Shown here: positions 26,987-36,000 of the stretch, piece after piece
Position numbering within the stretch: the stretch's first letter is position 1
How the letters are laid out: every line of letters starts with the position of its first letter
From: JAWKWA01 sp041397765
Lineage (GTDB): Bacteria; Pseudomonadota; Alphaproteobacteria; Rhizobiales; Hyphomicrobiaceae
NCBI GenBank assembly: GCA_041397765.1
Contig: JAWKWA010000012.1
Coordinates: 1 to 64,000 of the forward strand
DNA length: 64,000 nucleotides
Reading direction: 5' to 3'
Made by a program: the position numbers and the translations under genes
The notes under the pieces: generated by a model
Told to the model about the DNA's origin: nothing
What the model saw: only the letters and a program-made list of their open reading frames with translations
Database searches by the model: none

Positions 26987-27961
26987 ATGGCAAGGGCACC
27001 GAAGGAACCGAAGCGGACGACGGCGAGGGCCCGAAAGGCCACGTCCACGCGCTCGTCCACCACGCGCACCCGCGCATCCGCAGCCGGATCGGGGCGCACG
27101 GCACGCGCAAAGTCGGCGACGGCGCGCGTCTCGCGCGGTCGCACCGCCCGCTCGGCCCGCACCACCGAGGCAAAAGCGACGCGCACCCCGCGCGCCAAGC
27201 GCGCCACGCGGACGCCCCGGACCACCCGTGCGACGCGCACCACCCGCTCCGCGCGCACGGCACGCACCGCCCGCGGCACGCGCCGCACCGCGACGCGCAC
27301 CGCCACTCGCGGCACGCGCCGCGGCCGCAACAGCGCCACGCCGCGTCTCACCGATCAGCGCGGCCTGCTCAATCTGGGCGGCGGCGGCATGGCCGGCGAC
27401 ATCTGCCTGATGAACACCGACGGCGACCTCTGCGTCATGATCGAGGGCGGCCGCAGCAATCTCGTCATGGGCGGTCACGGCAGCCAGGGCGACGTCACGC
27501 TGCTCGACACCGCCGGCGCCGAGACCGTGCATATCGACGGCGGCCAGGGCAACATGAAGCTCGGCGGCAACGGCCATGACGGCGATATCGTGCTGACGAC
27601 TTCCGACGGCACGCCGCGCGTGTGGATCGAGGGCCATGGCGGCTCGATGCGCGCCATGAACGCCAAGGGCAAGGTGACGGTCGAGATCTCGGGCGACACC
27701 GGCGACATCAAGGTCAACGGCTCGTCGATGAAGGCGGCCGACCACGTCTTCGCCGCCGACTACGCATTGCCGTCGCTGCGCGAGGTGCGCCGCTACGTCA
27801 CCCGCCACGGCCACCTGCCGGGCGTGCCCAAGGGCGCCGACATGGAGACCGACGGCATCGGCCTCACCGCCTTCTCGATGAAGCTGCTGGAGAAGATCGA
27901 GGAGCTCACGCTCTACATTCTCGAGCAGGATCGCCGCATCGCCGCGCTCGAGAAGAAGTGA
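26987..27961 (+). CDS. Arg/Thr-rich protein with beta-repeats and C-terminal chaperone-like module
   Basis: A 324-residue protein of unusual make-up. Residues 1 to about 118 are almost entirely Arg, Thr, Ala and Lys (TRTTRSARTARTARGTRR type), very basic and disordered, like histone H1-type tails. Residues 125-245 form short glycine-rich repeats (GDICLMNTDGDLCVMIEGG, GDVTLLDTAGAETVHIDGG, GDIVLTTSDGTPRVWIEG), suggesting a beta-solenoid. The last 80 residues (HVFAADYALPSLREV, GHLPGVPKGADME, KLLEKIEELTLYILEQ) resemble the C-terminal module of phage-tail-fibre and surface proteins related to intramolecular chaperones. AGGAG precedes ATG 26987. No signal peptide. Function unknown; DNA or polyanion binding by the tail is inference. 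Confidence 0.85.
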   Translation: MARAPKEPKRTTARARKATSTRSSTTRTRASAAGSGRTARAKSATARVSRGRTARSARTTEAKATRTPRAKRATRTPRTTRATRTTRSARTARTARGTRRTATRTATRGTRRGRNSATPRLTDQRGLLNLGGGGMAGDICLMNTDGDLCVMIEGGRSNLVMGGHGSQGDVTLLDTAGAETVHIDGGQGNMKLGGNGHDGDIVLTTSDGTPRVWIEGHGGSMRAMNAKGKVTVEISGDTGDIKVNGSSMKAADHVFAADYALPSLREVRRYVTRHGHLPGVPKGADMETDGIGLTAFSMKLLEKIEELTLYILEQDRRIAALEKK

Positions 27962-28016
27962 GGGACGTGCGCGGGCGCCATCCGTGCGAACCCGCGTGCC
28001 TCACCTGGAACTGGAA

Positions 28017-28040
28017 GGGCCCCTCGCACGGGGCCCTTTT
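28017..28040 (+). terminator. Rho-independent terminator
   Basis: GGGCCCC and GGGGCCC form a perfect 7-bp stem with a 6-base loop (TCGCAC), followed directly by TTTT. It lies 55 bases after the stop of the Arg/Thr-rich protein gene and before the convergent MFS gene. Confidence 0.9.
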
Positions 28041-28070
28041 CGTTTCGCCGCCATCCGGCTCCGCCACGCG

Positions 28071-29271
28071 CTACATCGAACGTGGCAGATAGCGCCACAC
28101 GACCAGGGCGCACACGACATGGAGGCAGGCGAGCGCGATGAACACGGCCTCCAGTCCGAAACCGAGCACACCCAGCAGCACCGTGTAGACGAGCGAGGGC
28201 ATCAGATCGCCAAGATCGATGTAGCTGCGATAGACCGCCGTCATCTGCGCTCGCTCGCGCCGCTTGACGGAGCGGTAGAACGGCACGCCGCCGACCGCAT
28301 CGAGCGAGGAGCAGAAGAACGCCGCAACGAGCAGCGATCCGGCTGCCAGCCAGACCGAATATTCCCCGCCGATGCCGGCGACGACGAGTGCGACGGCCGT
28401 GCCGAGGAATGCCGTCACGATGATCGGCCGGACCCCGCGCCGCTCCGCCGCCCGTCCCCAGAAATAGCAGGTGACGAGCAGGAAATTGGCGATCGAGAGC
28501 AGGAGCCCGCCCGCCTCGGCTCCCATGCCCGAATCGACCATCAGGATCGGCCCGAACACGAACAGCGTCATCCAGAACGCCGAGCGGCTGAAGGCGATGA
28601 ACCAGGCGAGGCGGAGCCTTGGCTGCGAGATGAAGCGGCCGATATGCTTGATCGGATTGGCCGGCGGACGCGCCGCCGGCTGGATCACCGGCGAATCCGA
28701 TAGCCGCAGATACCAGAACGTGACGAGCAGCACGGCCAGCCAGAACATGCTGAAACCATAGGCGACCGCCGGACCGAAATTGCCGTTCAGCCAGATGCCG
28801 AGATAGGGCCCGAACGTCCAGCCGAGCGTCGCGAACACCATCTTGGTCGAGTCGAACCTGACGAAGCTCTGCCGGTCGATGTAGTCCATCAGAGCTATCG
28901 CCAGACGATGCAGGCCGTGCCGAAATAGCGCAGCGCCAGCCCGGCTATCTGCAGCCCCTTGGTCTCCAGATAGAACGACGCCGCCGACAGGATCAGCGAC
29001 ACGACGCCGAGCGTATAGGTCCAGCGCCGCGTCACGAGTCGGATGATGGTCGGGATGTAGAGCCCGGCGACGAGGCTGAAGCAGGCGATGCGAAGCCGAT
29101 GAAGGTGACGGCCTGCTTGGTCTCGAACAGGTGGTAGGTCTGCAGGCTGAGCAGCGTCACGATCGACGCCCGGCCGATCGCCTCGACGCCCGTCATGAGG
29201 GCGAGCATGGTGATGCCGGGCGCCGGCGCGGCGGGGAGCCACAGGGGCCCCTGTCTGGTTGTATCGGTCAA
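28071..29271 (-). pseudogene. MFS transporter interrupted by two frameshifts
   Basis: Three consecutive frames together make one major facilitator protein. Part 1 starts at 29271 (MTDTTRQGPLWLPAAPAPG) and ends in QAVTFIGFA. Part 2 continues CFSLVAGLYIPTIIRLVTRR through to ALRYFGTACIVW. Part 3 continues LMDYIDRQSFVRFDSTKMVF to the stop at 28071. Shifts lie near 29090 and 28880, the latter explained by one lost base before GCGATAGCTCTG. The joined protein has about 400 residues and twelve segments. Either a young pseudogene or two consensus errors; the hydrophobic pattern is otherwise intact. Substrate unknown. Confidence 0.82.
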
Positions 29272-29424
29272 GGGAGACGCTTCGGACCTGATTTTCGCGG
29301 GACGATGACGGTGTACTTCGCCGAGTGTGCCTCGTGGGCGGCCGGGTTTAAACCCGGCGTTGCCGCCGAGCCAAGCGGCATCTGCATGGCAGCCTCGTTC
29401 GCCCGGCGACCTGTGGCCGCGCGC

Positions 29425-30066
29425 TCATGGCCGCAAAGTGAGGCGCATGAGTGGCCGCGTCGGCGAACGTCGGGCGATCTCCACGAACCCCTCTATGGCA
29501 AAGACCGAGGCGATGCCGACGAAGCCCTCGCCCCAGACGAGCTCGCGCCGCGGATCGATCGGGATCGCCTCGACCGCCCTGGCGCCGCCTGCTCGCGCTT
29601 GTGCCACCGCCGCTTTTATGAGCGCCCGCATCATGCCGCCCTTGCGCTCCGCCGGCGCGATGAAGAAGCAGGTGATCGCCCAGACGTCGTCGTGGTCGAT
29701 CGCCGCCACACCGTCATCACCTGGAGCGGCCGGCCTTGCGATCCGCGAGGATTGCATCCGCGGCGTCGAGCTTCGCGGCGCCACCGCGCACCAGCCGACC
29801 GCCACCTCCCCCCGATAGGCGAGAATGCCGGGCGCCGGCCCGCTGCCGACCTCCGCCTCGAACCGCGCCTTGCGGCCGTCGCGTCCGAGCTCGTTCCATT
29901 CCGGCCGGCCGATCCGCCACCACTGGCACCAGCAGCCGCCATTGGCGCCGCGCTCGGGCCCGAACAGCGTTTCCAGATCGCGCCACCGCCCGGCGGTCGC
30001 TGGCGAGAAGCTCAGGCCCGCCTCGCCAGCGCTTCCCCTGCTCCCGGATCGGGCCGATCTCGCCAT
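29425..30066 (-). CDS. GNAT family N-acetyltransferase
   Basis: Acetyl-CoA-dependent transferase of 213 residues. An N-terminal segment contains NGGCWCQWWRIGRPEWNEL, a Cys/Trp-rich motif seen in a GNAT subgroup. The acyl-CoA site follows at VWAITCFFIAPAERKGGMMRALIKAAV, where the usual R/Q-x-x-G-x-G/A loop reads RKGGMM. The C-terminal part (GEGFVGIASVFAIEGFVEIARR) is typical of the same group. It lies three bases from the FAD oxidoreductase stop on the same strand, so they may be co-expressed. Substrate not predictable. Confidence 0.88.
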   Translation of the reverse strand: MARSARSGSRGSAGEAGLSFSPATAGRWRDLETLFGPERGANGGCWCQWWRIGRPEWNELGRDGRKARFEAEVGSGPAPGILAYRGEVAVGWCAVAPRSSTPRMQSSRIARPAAPGDDGVAAIDHDDVWAITCFFIAPAERKGGMMRALIKAAVAQARAGGARAVEAIPIDPRRELVWGEGFVGIASVFAIEGFVEIARRSPTRPLMRLTLRP

Positions 30067-30068
30067 GG

Positions 30069-31136
30069 TCAGAAGCGTCCCGGATCGTAGGGCTCGAGCA
30101 GCGGATCGCGCTGCCCGGTCAGGATCTCCTCGGCCGCCATCCGCCCGATTGCCGGCGCGAGCGTCACGCCGCTGTGCGTCGAGGCGATGTAGAGCCCCTC
30201 GGTACCCGGCGCCGCGCCGACCGCGGGAAAACCGTCCGAGGGCGTCGGCCGCTGCGCGACGGTGGTTCGCTCGAGTTCGATCGGCTCGGGAAGGTCGATC
30301 AGGTCTCGCACCCGCTCGAGCAGCACCTCCTCGGTTCGCGACCGGCTCTCGATGATCGAACCGACGAAATCGAGTCCCGCCACCAGCCGGCCGTCGAGCG
30401 TCTGGCGCACATGCAGGTCGGGCGCGACGAGGAGGCCGTTCAGCACCTTCGGCAGCGGCTGCGTGTTGACGAGCAGCCCCTCGGGCGTCCGCATCGGCAG
30501 CGTGACGCCGGCATCGGCCGCCAGCCGCGGATTGCCGATCCCGGCGGCGAGCACCACGAGGTCGCCACGATGCTGGCCGATGCGGCTGGCGACGCCCGTC
30601 ACCCGTCCGCCCTCGGTAATCAGCCCCTCGACCGCGATCCCGCTCATGATGCGCGCGCCCTGCGCCTCGGCCGCCTCGAGAAACAGCCGGGCCGCCGCGA
30701 CTGGCTCGACCGCCCCCTCGTCGAGACAGAGCGCAGCCCGGTCCGGCACCTGCCTCAGCCGCGGCTCGCGCGCCCGGATCTCGGCCGGTCCGATCGCCTC
30801 GATGGCATAGCCCCAGTCCCGGTACTGGTGGACATAGCCGTCCACCTCGTGCGCCGGCATGTCGAAGGTCAGGCTGCCGCCGAGCCTGACCGGCATGGCC
30901 GGCAGCTCCGTGCCACCAATCCGCCGCCAGTCGGCGATCGAGGCGGCGCGCAAGCGGAAATAGGGCTCGGGATTGCCGTGGCTGGCATTGATCCAGGCGA
31001 ACGAGCCCGAGGTCGCCGGTCCCTCGCCATCGGCCATGATCACGAGCGGCGGCGTCCCCGCCTTGGCCAGATGCCAGGCGATCGAGGCCCCGACGATGCC
31101 GCCGCCGACGACGATGATGGAGCGCTTCTCGGCCAT
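30069..31136 (-). CDS. FAD-dependent oxidoreductase, D-amino-acid oxidase fold
   Basis: DAO-type flavoenzyme of 355 residues acting on amino-acid or amine substrates. FAD-binding GGGIVGASIAWHLAKAG lies near the N-terminus, DLVVLAAGIGNPRLA marks the second FAD contact, and the C-terminal LYIASTHSGVTLAPAIGRMAAEEI closes the FAD site. The ATG at 31136 overlaps the stop of the agmatinase-like gene (ATGA), so the two are coupled and may act in one amine-degradation route. Candidate substrates include gamma-glutamyl or guanidino-derived amines; this is inference. Confidence 0.9.
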   Translation of the reverse strand: MAEKRSIIVVGGGIVGASIAWHLAKAGTPPLVIMADGEGPATSGSFAWINASHGNPEPYFRLRAASIADWRRIGGTELPAMPVRLGGSLTFDMPAHEVDGYVHQYRDWGYAIEAIGPAEIRAREPRLRQVPDRAALCLDEGAVEPVAAARLFLEAAEAQGARIMSGIAVEGLITEGGRVTGVASRIGQHRGDLVVLAAGIGNPRLAADAGVTLPMRTPEGLLVNTQPLPKVLNGLLVAPDLHVRQTLDGRLVAGLDFVGSIIESRSRTEEVLLERVRDLIDLPEPIELERTTVAQRPTPSDGFPAVGAAPGTEGLYIASTHSGVTLAPAIGRMAAEEILTGQRDPLLEPYDPGRF

Positions 31137-32101
31137 CAGCGGTAGACCACGCCGGGCAGCACGCACAGCATCTCGAACAGGAAATTGGCGGCGATTAGCG
31201 CCGTATTGCCGCTCGGATCATAGGGTGGCGACACCTCGACGAGATCCGCCCCGACGATGTCGAGGCCACGGCAGCCGCGGATGAGCTCGAGCCCCTGCGC
31301 GGTCGTCAGGCCGCCGGGCTCGGGCGTGCCGGTGCCAGGTGCCGCCCCCGGATCGAGACTGTCGATGTCGTAGGTGAGATAGACCGGCCCTTTGCCGATC
31401 TCCCCGGCGATCTCGGCGATGAGCGGCGCCAGCGACTTGTGCCAGCACTGCTCGGCCTGCACGACGCGAAAGCCCTGCTGGCGCGGCCAGTCGAAATCCT
31501 CCGCCGCATAGCCCGTGCCCCGAAGGCCGATCTGGGCGACGCGGCGCCCCTCGATCAGCCCTTCCTCGACGGCCCGGCGGAACGGCGTGCCATGGGCGAT
31601 CTTCTCGCCGAACATGTGCTCGTTGATGTCGGCATGGGCATCGATGTGGATCATGCCGACGGGGCCGTGCTTGCGGGCCATCGCCCTGAGGATCGGCAGC
31701 GTCAGCGTATGGTCGCCACCGAGCGTCAGCGGCCTGACGCCGGTCGCCAGCAGCTTGTCGTAATGCGCCTCGATGATGCGCACGCTGTCTTTCAGATCGT
31801 AGGGGTTGATCGCCACATCGCCGACATCGGCGACCTTCAGCACATCGAACGGGGCGGCGCGCGTGCCCATATTGTAGGGGCGCAGGAATGCCGATTCGGC
31901 GCGGATCTGCCGCGGTCCGTAGCGCGTGCCCGACCTGTTCGAGGTCCCCATGTCCATCGGCACGCCGACGAAGCAGGCATCGAGCCCCTCGGCCGTCTCC
32001 TGGAACGGCAGCCGCATCATGGTGGCGATGCCGCCGAACCGCGGCATCACATTGCCGCCGAGCGGCTGGTTGAGTTGATCGCGCGAGCCGGCGGATGACA
32101 T
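31136..32101 (-). CDS. speB: Agmatinase / ureohydrolase family enzyme
   Basis: Binuclear manganese ureohydrolase, 321 residues from ATG 32101. It releases urea from agmatine or a related guanidino compound. Metal ligands are complete: GGDHT (His131), DAHADIN (Asp154, His156, Asp158) and YDIDSLDP near residue 245. Residues after the ligands match agmatinase more than arginase, but guanidinobutyrase and guanidinopropionase share the fold. It is translationally coupled to the FAD oxidoreductase, which fits catabolism of the diamine product. No arginine decarboxylase gene is nearby. Confidence 0.92.
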   Translation of the reverse strand: MSSAGSRDQLNQPLGGNVMPRFGGIATMMRLPFQETAEGLDACFVGVPMDMGTSNRSGTRYGPRQIRAESAFLRPYNMGTRAAPFDVLKVADVGDVAINPYDLKDSVRIIEAHYDKLLATGVRPLTLGGDHTLTLPILRAMARKHGPVGMIHIDAHADINEHMFGEKIAHGTPFRRAVEEGLIEGRRVAQIGLRGTGYAAEDFDWPRQQGFRVVQAEQCWHKSLAPLIAEIAGEIGKGPVYLTYDIDSLDPGAAPGTGTPEPGGLTTAQGLELIRGCRGLDIVGADLVEVSPPYDPSGNTALIAANFLFEMLCVLPGVVYR

Positions 32102-32206
32102 GCGGCGGATCTCCCTGTCGGATTCGTTCCACGCCAAGCCTGCACCCAACCGGCCGGCCCTGACAAGCGCAACGCCTGTCCGGCCGGGCGAAAGCGCGGC
32201 CCCGCC

Positions 32207-33043
32207 TCAGCCGCCCGCCATCCGCCGGGTGGTGACGATGGTCTCGCCGCCGGCCGCAGCACCGATCTCGTAGCGTTCGCCCCCGGCTGGGCGGAGCGCC
32301 CCGCCCGCGACCCCCTCGACCTCGATGGCGACATCCGCGCAGACCGTATGCGTATGCGCCTCGTGATCGCCGATCTGCTCGGCCCGCCCGTCGATCCGGT
32401 AGGCGAGCGGTCGGCCGCTCAGATTGGCGATCTGGAAGCGATGCTTCAGCGTGTCGGGGCGGCCGAAGAGCTGCACCGCGAAATAGCGCTGCTCGCCGTC
32501 CGCCTTGGCGAGCGCGACGCCGATATCGGCCGCGCCCGGCTCCACCATGTTGTGGCGGTGTGGCGGGGAGTTCTCCCAGCCCTCGACGAAGAGGCGCGCG
32601 AGCCCGTCCGTCGAGAAGCCGGCCGAGCGCAGTGCATAGCCGATGTTTTCCGCGATCATGCAGAACCGGTAGCCGCCGGCGAGCGCCCGGTCGGACGGCG
32701 CGCGTCCGTCCGCCTCGTGACCATAATTGCCGGTCCGCGCCATGTAATCGGCGAAGGCCTGGGCGACTTGATCGAGCCGCTGCTCGCGCGTCACAGCCGA
32801 AAGACCCTGCCGCTGGCGGAAGGCGTTGGTGCCCTCGACGATCAACCGCTCGGCCGCGGCGAGATCGGGAACCCCGCCCGGATCGCTCTCGACGATCGGC
32901 GAGACCTTGGCATGCGGCTCGTCATCGCCGCCGAGGCCGCAGCCGGCAAGACTGGACGCGAGGACGAGCGCGAGCCAGATGACCGGGACACGCAACCGCT
33001 TGCTCCGAGCCCGTGCTGGCCGCGGCACGCCGGCAGATGTCAT
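32207..33043 (-). CDS. CAP/SCP-domain lipoprotein
   Basis: Exported protein of 278 residues with a cysteine-rich-secretory-protein-like fold. The signal VIWLALVLASSLAGC ends in a lipobox, so it is probably membrane-anchored. CAP motifs: NAFRQRQGLSAV, GHEADGRAPSDR, IAENIGYA and VEGWENSPPHRHNMVEP, the last being the typical CAP signature with histidines. A C-terminal extension of about 100 residues is less conserved. The start at 33043 overlaps the upstream nudix gene stop. Bacterial CAP proteins are uncharacterised biochemically in most cases. Confidence 0.9.
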   Translation of the reverse strand: MTSAGVPRPARARSKRLRVPVIWLALVLASSLAGCGLGGDDEPHAKVSPIVESDPGGVPDLAAAERLIVEGTNAFRQRQGLSAVTREQRLDQVAQAFADYMARTGNYGHEADGRAPSDRALAGGYRFCMIAENIGYALRSAGFSTDGLARLFVEGWENSPPHRHNMVEPGAADIGVALAKADGEQRYFAVQLFGRPDTLKHRFQIANLSGRPLAYRIDGRAEQIGDHEAHTHTVCADVAIEVEGVAGGALRPAGGERYEIGAAAGGETIVTTRRMAGG

Positions 33044-33540
33044 CGCGCAAATCCGGCGAAGGCGTCCGCCACCTTCCGATAGACCGCCCGCTTGTAGGGA
33101 ACGACCAGATCGGGTGTCGCCGCCAGACGCTCCCATCGCCATTCGAAGAACTCCTGCGGCTGGCCGCCCGCCGGATTGGCGACGTCGATTTCTCCATCCT
33201 CGCCCGTGAAGCGCAGCGCCACCCAGCGCTGCTTCTGGCCGCGGAACGGTGTCAGCTTGTGCGGCGGTCCCTCATAGTCGGGGAACTCGTAGGTCCACCA
33301 ATCGCTGGTGACCGCCAGCACCTCCACCGAGCGGACATTGGTCTCCTCCCAGATCTCGCGCCGGGCGGCGACCTCGATATCCTCTTCAGGATCGATGCCG
33401 CCCTGCGGCATCTGCCAGTCCGTGCCCGGCCAGACGATCTCGGGGCCGGAGCTTTCCGCCCGCCCGATCAGCACGCGGCCGTCGCGGTTGAAGAGAGCGA
33501 TGCCGACATTGGGCCGGTAGGGCCGATCGTCCTCGCTCAT
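33040..33540 (-). CDS. rppH: RNA pyrophosphohydrolase (first of two in tandem order)
   Basis: Nudix hydrolase of 166 residues that removes pyrophosphate from 5'-triphosphorylated RNA, starting mRNA decay, or splits dinucleoside polyphosphates. The nudix box is GGIDPEEDIEVAARREIWEE. RppH features are the YRPNVGIALFNRDG start, WQMPQGGID, and KQRWVALRF, the C-terminal part of the fold. It is one of two adjacent paralogues, overlapping the upstream one by four bases (33537-33540) and the downstream lipoprotein gene too. Which paralogue is the main RppH cannot be decided. Confidence 0.93.
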   Translation of the reverse strand: MSEDDRPYRPNVGIALFNRDGRVLIGRAESSGPEIVWPGTDWQMPQGGIDPEEDIEVAARREIWEETNVRSVEVLAVTSDWWTYEFPDYEGPPHKLTPFRGQKQRWVALRFTGEDGEIDVANPAGGQPQEFFEWRWERLAATPDLVVPYKRAVYRKVADAFAGFAR

Positions 33541-34058
33541 CCCTTCGGCCCCAGCGCCGGGACATTGCCGAGATGGCCGAACTCGGCCACCACCTCGGCA
33601 TAGACGGCGCGCTTGAACGGCACGATGAGCTCGATGAGCTCGCTCATCGCCACCCAGCGCCAGGCGTCGAACTCCGCCTTGTGGCCGTCATGGGGACCGA
33701 TGACGATCTCGCTGTCCCGGCCGAGGAAGCGCATGGCGAACCAGGATTGCCGCTGGCCGCGGTACCGCCCCTTCCAGGCGACGCCGACGAGATGCGGCGG
33801 CAGCTCGTAGCAATAGTCTTTCGAGGCCTGCTGGATGAGCTCGGCCGAGCGCACGCCGGTCTCCTCATAGAGCTCGCGGAAGGCCGCCGCCTCGGCGCTC
33901 TCGCCCTTGTCGATGCCACCTTGCGGCATCTGCCACCAATTGCCCCGTCCCTCCTCCGCCTGATCGGCTCGCCGACCGACGAAGACGCGGCCCTGCGCAT
34001 CGAGCAGCATGATGCCGACGCAGGGCCGGTAGGGCAGGGATTGCGGATCGACGGCCAT
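33537..34058 (-). CDS. rppH: RNA pyrophosphohydrolase (second paralogue)
   Basis: Second nudix protein, 173 residues from ATG 34058 (MAVDPQSLPYRPCVGIML); an in-frame ATG at 34124 would add 22 unmatched residues. Nudix box GGIDKGESAEAAAFRELYEE, with WWQMPQGG and QRQSWFAMRFLGRDSEI. It differs clearly from its neighbour, so this is an old duplication with room for divided roles. It is the upstream gene of the pair and would be translated first. Position after ctpA is the usual place for rppH in Hyphomicrobiales. Confidence 0.93.
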   Translation of the reverse strand: MAVDPQSLPYRPCVGIMLLDAQGRVFVGRRADQAEEGRGNWWQMPQGGIDKGESAEAAAFRELYEETGVRSAELIQQASKDYCYELPPHLVGVAWKGRYRGQRQSWFAMRFLGRDSEIVIGPHDGHKAEFDAWRWVAMSELIELIVPFKRAVYAEVVAEFGHLGNVPALGPKG

Positions 34059-34136
34059 CAGGATCTGCTCGTTTGCGGATGGAAACTCGCTCGGCCTTGG
34101 CATCAGGGACCGCCGGGTCCGCACGCAGGCGGGCCG

Positions 34137-34469
34137 TCAGTTCTGCGATCCGTCCTGGCTGCCCTGATCCTCGCTGCTGCCCTCGAGCAACTGCTGAGTG
34201 ACGGTCAGTCCGCCGAGCGGCGATTCGGTGGGTGTGATGGCACTCCCGCCGCCGCCCGCCGCCGCCGTACCCGTTCGGGCCTTGCCGGGCACCGGCGTCG
34301 GCTCGACCTCGCCGCCGAGCGGCGCCGTCGAGAGTTTGCCGGTCGGCGGCTCGACCGCGACCGTCGCATAGGGCTCGCCCCCGAGCGGATCGCGCGCGAC
34401 CGAGAGATACATGACCGCCGCCGTCATCAGGACGAAGATCAGCAGTGATGTCGAGATCAGCGTCCGCAC
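34137..34469 (-). CDS. Small membrane-anchored protein
   Basis: A 110-residue protein with an N-terminal membrane anchor (LISTSLLIFVLMTAAVMYLSV) and a Pro/Gly/Thr/Ser-rich, probably disordered periplasmic part. The PLGG motif recurs three times at intervals (DPLGGEP, APLGGEV, SPLGGLT). Many relatives carry a divergent polysaccharide deacetylase gene between ctpA and rppH; this protein occupies that place but lacks a catalytic domain. Function unknown. No similarity to a known family was recognised. Confidence 0.65.
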   Translation of the reverse strand: MRTLISTSLLIFVLMTAAVMYLSVARDPLGGEPYATVAVEPPTGKLSTAPLGGEVEPTPVPGKARTGTAAAGGGGSAITPTESPLGGLTVTQQLLEGSSEDQGSQDGSQN

Positions 34470-34641
34470 GGCCTGCCGTTCCCCTCAAGCATCGTCCGAC
34501 CGCCGGTCGGCCACCCTCCGCATCTTAGCCGACACGGCAGGGCAAGCCACACCTCGATCGCCGCTCGCCCACAGCCAATCTCTCGCCGTCGTCATCACGG
34601 GGGAACGACCATCGCCGCCCCCCGTGACGCGCTGACGGAAC

Positions 34642-36000
34642 TCAGTTCGGCACCGGCGCCGCACCATCCGTCGCGGTGCCGCCCGTGTCGCCAGCCGGCT
34701 TCGATTCCGCCTGGGTGACGCCGCGCAGGAGGTTCAGCGCATAGATGAGCTGCTTGTCCTTGGACTTGTCGGCCGGCACATAGGCCGAGGAGCCCGATTC
34801 CTCCGGAGTGGCCTCGCCCTGGGCATTGGTCAGATGCCCCCTGAGGCTCGCCTCGCCCTTGGTGCGGTCCTGGCCCTTCAGCTCGTCCGGCACGTCCTGC
34901 TCGACGATCACGTCCGGATCGATGCCCTTGGCCTGGATCGAGCGGTTGGCCGGCGTGTAGTAGCGCGCCGTGGTCAGCCGCAAGGCGCCGTTCGAGCCGA
35001 GCGGGATGATGGTCTGGACCGACCCCTTGCCGAACGAGCGTGTCCCGATCAGCGTCGCCCGCTTGTGGTCCTGAAGCGCGCCGGCGACGATCTCGGAGGC
35101 CGAAGCCGAGCCGCCATTGATCAGCACCACGATCTTGGCGCCGTCGGTGATGTCGCCCGGCCGGGCGTTGGAGCGCTGCGTCTCGTCCTCGTTGCGGCCA
35201 CGGGTGATGACGATCGCGCCCTGCTCGAGGAAGTCGTCCGACACCGCGATCGCCTGGTCGAGCAGACCGCCGGGATTGTTGCGCAGGTCGATGATGAAGC
35301 CCTTCAGCTTCGGCCCGATCTCCTTGCGCAGCTCGGCGATGGCCCGCTTCAGATTGGCATGGGTCTGCTCGTTGAAGGCCGTCAGGCGGACGACGCCGAC
35401 ATCGTCCTCGACGCTCCACTTCACCGGGTTCACGCGGATGACGTCGCGGGTCACCTTGACCGCGAAGGGAGCATCGACCCCCTTGCGCACGATGGTCAGC
35501 GTGATCGGGGTATTGACCGGACCGCGCATCTTGTCGACCGCCTGCTCGAGCGTCAGCCCCTGCACCTGCTCGCCGTCGAGTTCGGTGATGAGATCGTTGG
35601 CGAGCAGCCCGGCCTTGGCCGCCGGCGTATCCTCGATCGGCGACACCACCTTGACGACGCCGTTCTCCATCGTGACCTCGATGCCGAGGCCACCGAACTC
35701 GCCGCGGGTCTGCACCTGCATGTCGCGGAAGCTCTTCGCGTTCATGTAGGACGAATGCGGGTCGAGCGAGGTCAGCATGCCGTTGATGGCCGCCTCGACC
35801 ATCTGCCCGTCGTCGGGTTTCTCGACATAGTCGGAGCGGACGCGCTCGAACACGTCACCGAAGAGGTCGAGCTGGCGATAGAGCTCGGAATTGGTCGAGG
35901 TGGCGGACTGGGTCCGCGTCACGTTGAACACCGTCGTGCCGGCCGCGAACACCGCGAGCACAAGGCTGGACCAGAATGCTAGTTCGGATTTCCGCGTCAT
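34642..36000 (-). CDS. ctpA: C-terminal processing peptidase (S41)
   Basis: Periplasmic tail-specific protease, 452 residues. N-terminal signal/anchor (LAFWSSLVLAVFAAGTTVF), then a PDZ domain (about 95-180, EFGGLGIEVTMENGVVKVV), then the S41 catalytic domain. Ser/Lys dyad: Ser300 in GGSASASEI and Lys325 in RSFGKGSVQ. The C-terminus is a Ser/Gly/Ala-rich tail. It overlaps envC by four bases, the conserved envC-ctpA order, and likely tunes murein hydrolases or their activators during division. Confidence 0.96.
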   Translation of the reverse strand: MTRKSELAFWSSLVLAVFAAGTTVFNVTRTQSATSTNSELYRQLDLFGDVFERVRSDYVEKPDDGQMVEAAINGMLTSLDPHSSYMNAKSFRDMQVQTRGEFGGLGIEVTMENGVVKVVSPIEDTPAAKAGLLANDLITELDGEQVQGLTLEQAVDKMRGPVNTPITLTIVRKGVDAPFAVKVTRDVIRVNPVKWSVEDDVGVVRLTAFNEQTHANLKRAIAELRKEIGPKLKGFIIDLRNNPGGLLDQAIAVSDDFLEQGAIVITRGRNEDETQRSNARPGDITDGAKIVVLINGGSASASEIVAGALQDHKRATLIGTRSFGKGSVQTIIPLGSNGALRLTTARYYTPANRSIQAKGIDPDVIVEQDVPDELKGQDRTKGEASLRGHLTNAQGEATPEESGSSAYVPADKSKDKQLIYALNLLRGVTQAESKPAGDTGGTATDGAAPVPN

